In this document: positions 57,049-64,000 of the stretch, in pieces | Position numbering within the stretch: the stretch's first letter is position 1 | Layout: each line of letters opens with the position of its first letter | Assembly (NCBI GenBank): GCA_038040485.1 | Contig: JBBPIE010000017.1 | Location: 62,001 to 126,000, forward strand | Direction of reading: 5' to 3' | DNA: 64,000 nt | DNA from: Onstottus_B arcticum | Lineage (GTDB): Bacteria; Acidobacteriota; Blastocatellia; UBA7656 | Position numbers and translations under genes: made by a program | The notes under the pieces: model-generated | What the model was told of the DNA's origin: nothing | Seen by the model: only the letters and a program-made list of their open reading frames with translations | The model's database searches: none

Positions 57049-57335
57049 TCATCATCGCCGATACAACCCCGCTCAATTACCTCGTGCTAATCGGTGAAGT
57101 CGAAGTCCTTAAAGAATTGTTTGGGAGCATCATCATCCCCCAAGCGGTGTTCACTTGTTCTACGCCTCTCTCTTGTCGACGCTTGCTTCAGGTGCGACGA
57201 CGGGAGCCGGTCTCGCATACTGATCCAGCCCGAAGCCAAGTGAAATCGTCGCTAGAAGAATCGCCGAGGAGAAGTAGTACGGAGACGAGACTCCGATCGA
57301 ATCAAATGCCCACCCAAAAAACAACGGCGCGATGA
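57045..57335 (+). pseudogene. Truncated PIN-domain (DUF3368-like) toxin
   Basis: Only the first 36-37 residues look like a PIN domain: MIIIADTTPLNYLVLIGEVE (with the first acidic residue of the active site) and LFGSIIIPQAVF. From about 57155 the frame reads the reverse strand of the MFS transporter end, giving an unrelated Arg/Ser-rich tail of about 58 residues. The other PIN acidic residues are missing, so no active nuclease is expected. The junction falls within a few bases of the MFS stop codon, suggesting a deletion or insertion joined here. Confidence 0.85.
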
Positions 57336-58602
57336 TGCGAGCTACTCCGCCATACGTCTGTTGCATTCCCATGTACAAGCCGCGTTCTCTTTGCTCGATG
57401 ACTCGTGACAGTAGTGCCGTCACACACGGGAACGTAAACGCCGTGCCTAGCGGAATCAGCGCTACGGCGAACGCCAGCATCCACAGGTTCTGAGACAAAG
57501 GCATCCCGACTACGCCCGCGGCCAACAGCACTATGCCCAAGCGCGAGAGATTCGCTTCGCCGAGCCAGTCGACCGCGCGTCCTAAAATCAGCACGCGGGT
57601 GAAAACCGAGATTGAGCCGATGTACATGAAGAAATAACCGATCGTCTGTTCGGTCACTTGAAACCGCGCGTTCAGAAATAACGCGAGCACCGAAAAGCTT
57701 CCCTGGTAAGCGCCGATCGTAATGGCATAGATCAAGATGAGGCGCGACGAGGGCTCGCGCGAATGCGAGATCACTCGCCAGATCGCCTGACGCGCGGTAG
57801 GGCGTACGTAGCCTTCCTGCGGCGGCTCGCTTGAATCACGAGATTCAGCGAGATAGCGCGCTACGAAGATCATGTTCAGCACGCAGAGCCCGGCTGCCAT
57901 GATCCCCGGCATTGCACGGCCTACTTGCAACGTGCCCGTTCCCGGCATCAGGTCGTGCTTGCCTATCCAAAGGGCGAAGGACCCGAGCACAGGCCCCAGC
58001 GCTACACCAAGATTGGTAGTCGCCGAGAGCCACCCGAGCGCCCGCGCGCGATCCTTCGGGTCAGTCGAGTCGGCTACGTAAGCCTGAATCACGCCTACCG
58101 TGCCGCCGCCCGCGCCTTGCACCATGCGCGACAGGAACAATAGGAGCAGCGAGTGCGCAAAGCCGAAAATCAGATACGCGATTGCTGATGCGCCCAACGC
58201 GATCAGCAGCACGGGCCGGCGCCCTACTCGATCAGAAAACCGGCCCCACATCGGAGCGCTCAGCAGTTGCGCGAGAGTGAACGAGGCGACGATGCATCCG
58301 GAGATGGTCCCGATTCCGAGGTGCAATCCGAAAATGTCGATGCCCGGCCCGCCGAGTTCCTTTATGTAAAACGGCAGGAGCGGAATGATCATCAGCAGCC
58401 CGACCATGTCTACGAAAGCCGTGGCCATCAGCGTGAACAGTCGGGCGGGGATCTTCCGGACTTCTTTCCACAGAACGTAGAGAAGTGCAATCGCGATCGC
58501 GCCGAGCAGCACGCGCACGACAGGCGATTGAAAGGATTGAGCGATGTTTTGCTGGAATAATGACAGGCTAACGAAAGCTTGCTTAGTTCCGTTTCGAAAC
58601 AT
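57160..58602 (-). CDS. MFS transporter
   Basis: 480 residues with an extra N-terminal helix (VVRVLLGAIAIALLYVLWKE) followed by the usual twelve. MFS motif A is SDRVGRRPVLLIALG, and RMVQGAGGGTVGVIQAYVAD, LGWLSATTNLGVALGPVLGS and GLYMGMQQTYGGVARIIAPL are typical of drug:H+ antiporters (DHA1, TetA-like). Substrate unknown. The start overlaps the end of the serine hydrolase gene by 20 bases, so the two are coupled. Its 3' end abuts the truncated toxin. Confidence 0.92.
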   Translation of the reverse strand: MFRNGTKQAFVSLSLFQQNIAQSFQSPVVRVLLGAIAIALLYVLWKEVRKIPARLFTLMATAFVDMVGLLMIIPLLPFYIKELGGPGIDIFGLHLGIGTISGCIVASFTLAQLLSAPMWGRFSDRVGRRPVLLIALGASAIAYLIFGFAHSLLLLFLSRMVQGAGGGTVGVIQAYVADSTDPKDRARALGWLSATTNLGVALGPVLGSFALWIGKHDLMPGTGTLQVGRAMPGIMAAGLCVLNMIFVARYLAESRDSSEPPQEGYVRPTARQAIWRVISHSREPSSRLILIYAITIGAYQGSFSVLALFLNARFQVTEQTIGYFFMYIGSISVFTRVLILGRAVDWLGEANLSRLGIVLLAAGVVGMPLSQNLWMLAFAVALIPLGTAFTFPCVTALLSRVIEQRERGLYMGMQQTYGGVARIIAPLFFGWAFDSIGVSSPYYFSSAILLATISLGFGLDQYARPAPVVAPEASVDKREA

Positions 58603-60415
58603 ATTCCCCGGACGGATCGATTTGTTTGACCGCGGTTATCTTGCCGTTCTCTTCGACAAACTCAACGATCACGTCGGCAAACTCCTGCACCCGAAACTTG
58701 AGCCCTTTGTAAGGGATCAGCTTTTGTTCGGACGCGCCGGAAGAAACGATGAACAGTCCGCCGCCCGGTTTCGTCACCACTTGAAACTTGCCGCCGCTTG
58801 GAGTTTCGTAGGTGCCGGCAAGGCGCTGCGCCACTGCGGCATCGATGGCCGGAGCCCGCCGCGTGAACGTAGCTTCAGCCTCGTCCAGCGACATCGTAGC
58901 TCGGTCGATGTCGCCCTGCGGATTGGTTGAAAAATTCACCGACCACATGCCGTCCTGTTCGTCGTCAGGCGTATCAAAGCGATCGTAGTGAAAATGCTTC
59001 ATCGGAAAACTGAACTTGTGAAACTCAAAGCGAAGCCCGCTGTCCTTCAACCCGATTTTCAAAGTACCGTAAGCCGGGTGCTCGTATTCACCCACATAGT
59101 CCTCGAGCGGATGAGAAGGCCTGGTGTTGGGCACGCGGCCGTAGCCGGCCTTGGTCCTTGCCTCGGTGCCCGCTTTCTTATTCTTCAATCTGATGGCGAG
59201 CAGCCTGTCGGTCCACGGCACCTGGTCCATCCCCAGCAAACGCTCGTACACGTTGTAGCTAATCGGATTGTAGAGAGGGGCGATGTGGTTGCCGATCACA
59301 AACACGATCACGCCGATGCGCTCATTGGGCATGTATGAAACCTGAGAGTGAAAGCCGGGCAGGTCGCCGCCGTGGAAGGCGATAAGGCGCCCTCGGTATG
59401 AAGCAGTCCAGCGGCCCATGCCGTAAGCCCGATTCAACATTTCCCACCATCCGCGCACCTCGCCGGCGCTGTTGGGCAGCGCGATCGCAGGCTCGAGCGT
59501 GGCTTGGAGCACCTTGGCCGGGAGTACCTGCTTGCCTGCGTACTTGCCGTTGTTCATCAGCGCAATCAGCCAGTGAGACATGTCCTCGATGTTGGAGATG
59601 ATCGCGCCGGCCGCCGCGAGTCCATCCGTGTCTTCGTAGTAAGGAATTTTGTAGAGTTCGGACGAGTCGCGCTTCTCGGTGAACGGCACTCCGTAGTCGG
59701 GTTGCTTGAGCATGTCCGCGATCGAGTAGCCGGTGCTGTTCATGTCCAGCGGCTTAAGTATCTTTTCACGGACGTACTCGGCCCAGGTCTTCCCGGATTG
59801 CAACTCAATGCTGTAGCCGACGCCCGCATACATCATGTTGTTGTAAAGGAACAACTGGCGCGGTGGTTCTTTTGGCTCAAGATACTTCAAGCGCTGAAAG
59901 AGTTCTTTTGTAGAGTAGTCCGACTTGTACCAGATCGAATCGTGCCGCGTGATACCGGTGCGGTGAGCCAGCATGTCGCGCAACGTGACCGTGTTATTCA
60001 GAGCGTTGTCGTAAAACTCAATGGACGGAACCGATTCTCGAATTGGCCGATCCCAGGTGAGCTTTCCTTCTTCAACCAGAAATCCCGCGGCCACTGCCGT
60101 AAAGAGCTTGGTGTTGGAGGCGATCGGAAACATTGTGCGCGAGGTGATAGGCGACTTCTTCTCAACGTCGCGATAACCATAGCCCCTGGCAAAGACGAGC
60201 TTGTCATTGACGACTATGCCAACGCCGATGCCGGGAGCGTTCCAGTCCTTGAGCGTCTTCTCCATGAACGCGTCAAAGCCCTGAAGCTTCTGCGAAACGT
60301 CGACGCCGTTCTCCTGGGCGTGAACAGGTATCGCGAGTGCGAAGGCGAGTACTCCAAGAGTGACTACGGCTTTGATCGAGAGCGCCAATCTTTTCCAGAG
60401 TTGTTGAGAAGACAT
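58583..60415 (-). CDS. Secreted serine hydrolase (beta-lactamase class C / DUF3471)
   Basis: 610 residues. A signal peptide (VTLGVLAFALAIPVHAQ) precedes a class C beta-lactamase/penicillin-binding fold with S-x-x-K in PIASNTKLFTAV and Y-x-N in LFLYNNMMYAGVGYS; the third motif probably lies in FHGGDLPGFHSQVSY. The C-terminal third is DUF3471-like (LEDYVGEYEHPAYGTLKIGL, RLAGTYETPSGGKFQVV). Such enzymes are esterases, D-aminopeptidases or peptidases rather than true beta-lactamases. ATG 60415 has GGAGG; a longer TTG start overlaps that site and is unlikely. First gene of the pair with the MFS transporter. Confidence 0.92.
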   Translation of the reverse strand: MSSQQLWKRLALSIKAVVTLGVLAFALAIPVHAQENGVDVSQKLQGFDAFMEKTLKDWNAPGIGVGIVVNDKLVFARGYGYRDVEKKSPITSRTMFPIASNTKLFTAVAAGFLVEEGKLTWDRPIRESVPSIEFYDNALNNTVTLRDMLAHRTGITRHDSIWYKSDYSTKELFQRLKYLEPKEPPRQLFLYNNMMYAGVGYSIELQSGKTWAEYVREKILKPLDMNSTGYSIADMLKQPDYGVPFTEKRDSSELYKIPYYEDTDGLAAAGAIISNIEDMSHWLIALMNNGKYAGKQVLPAKVLQATLEPAIALPNSAGEVRGWWEMLNRAYGMGRWTASYRGRLIAFHGGDLPGFHSQVSYMPNERIGVIVFVIGNHIAPLYNPISYNVYERLLGMDQVPWTDRLLAIRLKNKKAGTEARTKAGYGRVPNTRPSHPLEDYVGEYEHPAYGTLKIGLKDSGLRFEFHKFSFPMKHFHYDRFDTPDDEQDGMWSVNFSTNPQGDIDRATMSLDEAEATFTRRAPAIDAAVAQRLAGTYETPSGGKFQVVTKPGGGLFIVSSGASEQKLIPYKGLKFRVQEFADVIVEFVEENGKITAVKQIDPSGEYVSKRN

Positions 60416-60526
60416 TACTACCTCCAAACCTCACAAACAGGATTAATGAGCGGTCAGGATGATAGTCGAAGAGCGGGCGGGCCGTCCAGGAATGGGTACG
60501 AACCTGGACGGTCGCATCGGTCCAGC

Positions 60527-60940
60527 CTACGGCTCAGCTACCCCGCAGTTGACCATCCACGGTATGCCGAATCGATCGACAGCCATGCCGCAGAGGGTGG
60601 CCCAAAAAGTCTTCTGGAGCGGCATCGTCACCGTCCCGTTCTCCGTCAACGCCGTGAATATGCGTTCTGCCTCTGCCGGGTCGTCAATATTGATCGCTAT
60701 CGAAAAGCCTCCCGGTTTTTCATAACCATCAGCCGGCGAGTCACCACCCATCAGGGTCGTCTCTCCGACAATCAGGGTAGTGTGAATGATCTTATCGTGC
60801 ATTTCTGATGGCACGTGCTCCGCCATTGGCGATTCACCCCATGTCATCATTGTTTGGATCTTCCCGCCAAGACACTGTTGATAGAACTTGAATGCTTCCT
60901 CGCATCGCCCATTGAAAGTAAGGATTGGATTCAATTGCAT
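60527..60940 (-). CDS. VOC family (PhnB-like) protein
   Basis: 137 residues, vicinal oxygen chelate fold of the PhnB/3-demethylubiquinone type. NPILTFNGRCEEAFKFYQQC, then LGGKIQTMMTWGESPMAEHV, HTTLIVGETTLMGGD and FWATLCGMAVDRFGIPWMVN match closely. Reaction unknown; many members bind divalent metals and some confer antibiotic resistance. The start ATG 60940 has an AGGAGAG site. It stands between the serine hydrolase and an inverted repeat. Confidence 0.92.
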   Translation of the reverse strand: MQLNPILTFNGRCEEAFKFYQQCLGGKIQTMMTWGESPMAEHVPSEMHDKIIHTTLIVGETTLMGGDSPADGYEKPGGFSIAINIDDPAEAERIFTALTENGTVTMPLQKTFWATLCGMAVDRFGIPWMVNCGVAEP

Positions 60941-60985
60941 GGTTCTCTCCTATGAAGAATGTTCGTAGTCCCGCCTTCAGGCGGA

Positions 60986-61064
60986 AGTAGCATAGACTTT
61001 AGTCTGTGTCCGTTGGAGATTTCTGCTCTCGGCGTTAGAGACACAGACTAAAGTCTATGCTACT
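60986..61064. repeat. Perfect 25-bp inverted repeat
   Basis: AGTAGCATAGACTTTAGTCT-GTGTC at 60986-61010 is repeated as exact reverse complement at 61040-61064, with a 29-base centre. The right arm covers two bases of the MoaD-like gene's stop codon. It could terminate both convergent and upstream transcripts, or be a MITE-type insertion; no transposase lies inside. Confidence 0.85.
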
Positions 61065-61359
61065 AGCCGCCGGCAATCGCCCCCACGACCAGAAAAGGCT
61101 CCGCGCCAGTCGCGACCGCGTCGGGCAGCGGAGTGTCTGGTAGCTCATGCGACAGATCTTCCTCGCAGGCGAAGAACCTCAGAAAAGGTCGGCGTTTCCC
61201 GGTGACGTGATCGCGAATCGTCCCTCGCAGCATCGGGTACCGCGCCTCGAGTGCGTCGATGACCGAACGCTGCGTAACCTGCCCGTGAACTTCGAGCTGC
61301 ACTTCGTCGTCGACCTTCGCCAGTGTTCGCAGATGATACGGGAGCGCGACTCGGATCAC
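61063..61359 (-). CDS. MoaD/ThiS-like ubiquitin-fold protein
   Basis: 98 residues. VALPYHLRTLAKVDDEVQLE, VTQRSVIDALEARYPML and the C-terminal AIAGG (double glycine) fit MoaD/ThiS sulfur-carrier proteins, in which the last Gly is adenylated by an E1-like enzyme. No MoeB/ThiF gene is nearby. GTG 61359 gives the start; just upstream lies a 69-base diverged copy of its own beginning. It follows a BNR protein, a pairing seen in other bacteria, though not explained. Confidence 0.85.
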   Translation of the reverse strand: MIRVALPYHLRTLAKVDDEVQLEVHGQVTQRSVIDALEARYPMLRGTIRDHVTGKRRPFLRFFACEEDLSHELPDTPLPDAVATGAEPFLVVGAIAGG

Positions 61360-61424
61360 GTCAGCACCTCGTCGTCGACCTTCGCAAGCGTTCGCAAATG
61401 GTAAGCGAGCTCGACTCGGAACAC
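61356..61424 (-). pseudogene. Partial tandem duplicate of the MoaD-like gene 5' end
   Basis: GTG 61424 starts a 22-codon frame (FRVELAYHLRTLAKVDDEV, two more residues, stop) that matches the beginning of the neighbouring MoaD-like protein (IRVALPYHLRTLAKVDDEV). The stop overlaps the start of the real gene as GTGA. A roughly 70-base tandem duplication with later changes explains it. Confidence 0.8.
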
Positions 61425-61432
61425 TTGAGCAC

Positions 61433-62620
61433 CTAGGGCAGCACCTGCACTTCTACAGACAGCACGGGCGGAAGATCTCGCACGATTGGAGCCCAGTTGT
61501 CTCCGGCGTCGGGCGATGCGTACACCTGCCCGCCCGTAGTGCCGAAATACACGCCGCACGGATCGAGCGAATCGACACTCATCGCGTCGCGCAGCACGTT
61601 GACGTAGCAGTCGCTCTGCGGCAGACCCTTGGTGAGCGCCTCCCACTCGTTTCCACCAGTGCGGCTGCGATACACGCGCAGCTTTCCATCCAGCGGATAG
61701 TGCTCCGAGTCGCTCTTGATTGGGACGACGTAGATTGTTTCCGGCTCGTGGGCGTGAACGTCGATCGCGAACCCAAAGTCGGTCGGCAAGTTCCCGCTGA
61801 TCTCGTGCCACGAGTCGCCGGCGTCATCGCTGCGCATGACGTCCCAATGCTTCTGCATGAACAGAACCCCCGGGCGGGCCGCGTGCATCGCAACGTGGTG
61901 AACACAGTGGCCGACCTCCGCCGTTGGGTCGGGGATGTGCAGCGAATGCAGTCCTTGGTTGATCGGTCGCCATGTCTTGCCTGCGTCGTCGGTTCGGAAC
62001 GCGCCCGCAGCGGAGATAGCGATGAAGATCCGGTTGGGGTCGCTCGGATCCAGAATGATCGTGTGCAGGCACATCCCACCGGCGCCTGGCGCCCAGTTGG
62101 GTCCCGAGCCGTGGCCGCGCAAACCGGCGAGCTCCTGCCACGTCTGGCCGCTGTCCGTCGAGCGGAACAAAGCGGCGTCCTCAACTCCGGCGTAGACAGT
62201 GTCGGGATCGGTTAGCGATGGTTCGAGATGCCAGACTCGCTTAAACTCCCACGGTCGCGGCGTGCCGTCGTAAAACTGATGCGTGCTAAGCGGCTTGCCG
62301 GTTTCAGCGGAAGAGTCGTAAACGAACTTGTTGCTCTCGCCCAGAGGCATGCCTTCCGGAGTAATGGTCGGTTCGCCTTGCGGTGTCCCGGGTTGGTGCC
62401 AGGTTTTGCCGCCGTCGTCCGAACGTTGAATGATCTGACCGAACCAACCGCTGCTCTGCGACGCATACAACCGATTCGGATCAGCCGGCGATCCTTTGAG
62501 GTGATAAAGCTCCCAGCCCGCGAAATGGGGACCGCTGACGTCCCATCGTTCGCGCTTGGCGTCCGAGGTCAGGACAAACGCGCCTTTGCGCGTGCCTACC
62601 AGCAACCTTACTCCGCTCAT
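61433..62620 (-). CDS. BNR/sialidase-like beta-propeller protein
   Basis: 395 residues, apparently cytoplasmic (no signal peptide). Asp-box repeats stand at several places: IQRSDDGGKTWHQPG, LFRSTDSGQTWQELAG, AFRTDDAGKTWRPINQ, MRSDDAGDSWHEISG, VYASPDAGDNWAPIV. It opens SGVRLLVGTRKGAFVLTSDA. Family members are named exo-alpha-sialidase, but the catalytic Arg triad and Tyr/Glu are not apparent, so an enzymatic role is doubtful. Next to a MoaD/ThiS-like gene, as in some actinobacteria. AAAGGAA before ATG 62620. Confidence 0.88.
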   Translation of the reverse strand: MSGVRLLVGTRKGAFVLTSDAKRERWDVSGPHFAGWELYHLKGSPADPNRLYASQSSGWFGQIIQRSDDGGKTWHQPGTPQGEPTITPEGMPLGESNKFVYDSSAETGKPLSTHQFYDGTPRPWEFKRVWHLEPSLTDPDTVYAGVEDAALFRSTDSGQTWQELAGLRGHGSGPNWAPGAGGMCLHTIILDPSDPNRIFIAISAAGAFRTDDAGKTWRPINQGLHSLHIPDPTAEVGHCVHHVAMHAARPGVLFMQKHWDVMRSDDAGDSWHEISGNLPTDFGFAIDVHAHEPETIYVVPIKSDSEHYPLDGKLRVYRSRTGGNEWEALTKGLPQSDCYVNVLRDAMSVDSLDPCGVYFGTTGGQVYASPDAGDNWAPIVRDLPPVLSVEVQVLP

Positions 62621-62655
62621 AGCTTGTTCCTTTCCTGGTTATTGAACCTTCAAAC

Positions 62656-63146
62656 TCACGCGCGCGCTGCGGCGTTCGAACTCTTTCCTTTGGTCACGAG
62701 CTTCTTGGTTGCAAACATGATCACGCACCCAACAAGCCAGCCAATCAGGGGCCCGATCATCATTCCCCCTATCACATGGCCCAGCACATGAAGCCAGGTC
62801 TTGCCGTCGTTGCCGAAGAAGTTCTCCGGTATGCTGTAGATGTTGTCATACCAGTTAAGATCGCCAGGATTATTGCTGGAATGATTACGATCTGCGCCGC
62901 GATACCCTGGAGTACGCAGATCGGGAGTAGCTGTTTATAGCTGCCGAAGCCGCTTGTGTGGACGCGGATCGCGTAGTACAAGACTCCGATCCAAATCACC
63001 GCCGTGATGCTCAGCCACCTGGCCGTCGAATTCGCCACGCCGCCTAGAGACAGCGCGAGCCGGACGATCCCGACGACGAGAATCAAAATGAGAAACGGTT
63101 TGCAGAATGCAACATACTCAGACAGCCGCTTGCCAAAGATAAACAT
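62656..63146 (-). pseudogene. Membrane protein gene with frameshift
   Basis: The first frame (ATG 63146) encodes three hydrophobic helices (PFLILILVVGIVRLALSLGG, ITAVIWIGVLYYAIRVHT, IAAQIVIIPAIILAILTG) and then degenerates to a Thr/Ser-rich end with stop at 62772. The next frame carries a convincing continuation from about 62850 (NIYSIPENFFGNDGKTWLHV, then GHVIGGMMIGPLIGWLVGCV) to a stop at 62656. So one indel near 62848-62858 breaks a gene of about 163 residues. It may be a true mutation or a sequencing/assembly error. Family not known. Confidence 0.75.
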
Positions 63147-63194
63147 GAGGGTCCCCTGTTCGATAGAGTGTCAGATTCCAAAACACGATGGACG

Positions 63195-63824
63195 TTAACG
63201 CTTCGCCAAAACCTCTGCAAGCTTATCAAGGCATTCGCTCAAGCCGGTTTCGGACATGTCCCGCATCTGGCCTACGGTCCAGCCATACTCCGTCGCGGTC
63301 AGTTCGGTCTTGTCGCCGACGCGCTTGAAAGCCAAAGCGCTGGGTATTTCCTGCGGGAAGTCCGGAGGCATCCCCATCGTGGTTGGATCAATTCGGTTGC
63401 CGTCTTTGTCGGCCAGACCCTGGGTGAACTCGATGAGCTTAAGATGCACGATCTTCTTGTATACGCCTGCGGTGTAAAAGTCCTGGCCACCTTGAAAATC
63501 CTTCGGCGCGCGCATGTGAAATAAGAATTTGCCGCCCTCACGAAAATCTATCTTGCACGAAGGCGAAGTAAACCGCGTCGGACCCCACCAACGCATCACG
63601 TACTCGGGATCGGTCCAGGCTTTCCATACCTGCTCGATCGGCGCGTCGAACACACGAGTGAGAACGAGATCGCGTTTTTCGACGATGGCAGTGGCGTCAG
63701 TAGTAAAGTTTCTCGTCACGGCCGGCCCTCCACTTTCCGCCCTGATAGCCTGAGTGCCCGCGACAAGCAACAAAGCGATGAGCACGGTGAGCGCGGCGAC
63801 CGCGCTATTGTTTGTTGTCTTCAT
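63195..63824 (-). CDS. SRPBCC/AHSA1 domain protein with N-terminal signal-like helix
   Basis: 209 residues. An N-terminal hydrophobic segment (AVAALTVLIALLLVAGTQAI) is followed by an AHSA1-type START fold: LTRVFDAPIEQVWKAWTDPE, VMRWWGPTRFTSPSCKIDFR and SECLDKLAEVL. AHSA1 proteins are usually cytoplasmic, so the leading helix is odd and suggests export or membrane anchoring. AAGGAG before ATG 63824 favours this start; an ATG at 63872 that overlaps the upstream stop as ATGA would add 16 residues. It follows a DUF1801-type gene, a common pairing. Confidence 0.87.
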   Translation of the reverse strand: MKTTNNSAVAALTVLIALLLVAGTQAIRAESGGPAVTRNFTTDATAIVEKRDLVLTRVFDAPIEQVWKAWTDPEYVMRWWGPTRFTSPSCKIDFREGGKFLFHMRAPKDFQGGQDFYTAGVYKKIVHLKLIEFTQGLADKDGNRIDPTTMGMPPDFPQEIPSALAFKRVGDKTELTATEYGWTVGQMRDMSETGLSECLDKLAEVLAKR

Positions 63825-63868
63825 TTCTTCATCTCCTTTTGCTTGTTCGAGCTCCAACTGTGGAGTCG

Positions 63869-64000
63869 TCATTTCCGGTCCCGGTAACTCCTGCCCGCCT
63901 CGTTCTCAGCGATGCGTGCCTTGATGAGCTTCGTGATGAGCGCGATGGGAAGCGGTTTGTCGGGCGCAAAGCGGATTGAGGCCTTGCCGGTTTTGTAGCC
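63869..64000 (-). CDS. DUF1801 (YdhG-like) protein, 3' end
   Basis: The last 43 codons of a gene entering from the right edge: YKTGKASIRFAPDKPLPIAL, then ITKLIKARIAENEAGRSYRD and the stop. This matches the end of DUF1801/YdhG-type (frataxin-fold) proteins. Its TGA overlaps an ATG of the AHSA1 gene, so the two are probably co-transcribed. Confidence 0.75.
   Translation of the reverse strand, partial: GYKTGKASIRFAPDKPLPIALITKLIKARIAENEAGRSYRDRK

Overview
The window looks like a chromosomal contig from an uncultured member of the Acidobacteriota, most plausibly the Blastocatellia. This rests on gene content and style, not on a marker gene: CarboxypepD_reg-type TonB-dependent receptors, large secreted BNR and C25 proteins, an S9 peptidase, many Tat-exported proteins, high G+C and many short hairpin repeats. 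No rRNA or tRNA gene was seen. Three 100-bp N runs, all inside repeat arrays, mark a scaffolded draft assembly.

Left part (1-16890, mostly minus strand): two large gingipain-like (peptidase C25) surface proteins, a small HNH-endonuclease pair on the plus strand, then a remnant of a third surface protein, a PqqD-domain protein with a Tat-like segment and six-cysteine tail, an NTP_transf_5 nucleotidyltransferase, a Wzc-type tyrosine autokinase and the 5' part of an asparagine synthase. The two C25 genes share an apparently identical 2.34-kb 3' block but have unrelated N-terminal passenger regions. Short inverted repeats built from 7-bp units lie between, at the ends of and inside these genes.

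Middle (17-36 kb, mostly plus strand): lipid-type metabolism (thiolase, acyl-CoA dehydrogenase), a DUF4160/DUF2442 pair, a C39-like peptidase with an unknown partner, an S9 peptidase, an ECF sigma/anti-sigma pair followed by two TonB-dependent receptors, an IS200-type transposase inside REP-like arrays, and a small module of GNAT acetyltransferases, DUF6916-like proteins and a tail-collar (MdpB-like) protein.

Right part (36-64 kb): a second copy of the C25 -> PqqD-Tat-Cys6 -> NTP_transf_5 cassette (39381-44207), preceded by a large secreted protein sharing a domain with the C25 protein. Next come a BNR-repeat protein, an MntA/HepT toxin-antitoxin pair, a Tat-exported Gfo/Idh/MocA oxidoreductase, several small enzymes, a nuclease-ATPase defence candidate beside a broken UPF0175/PIN pair, an MFS transporter with a serine hydrolase, and a MoaD-like/BNR pair.

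The most interesting signal is the repeated cassette. A secreted C25 protease, an RRE-like PqqD domain fused to a twin-arginine segment and a six-cysteine peptide, and a nucleotidyltransferase appear in the same order twice. This suggests an undescribed route for modifying and exporting a Cys-rich peptide. The second prominent signal is the family of heptameric inverted repeats, one of which has entered two protein-coding genes in frame.
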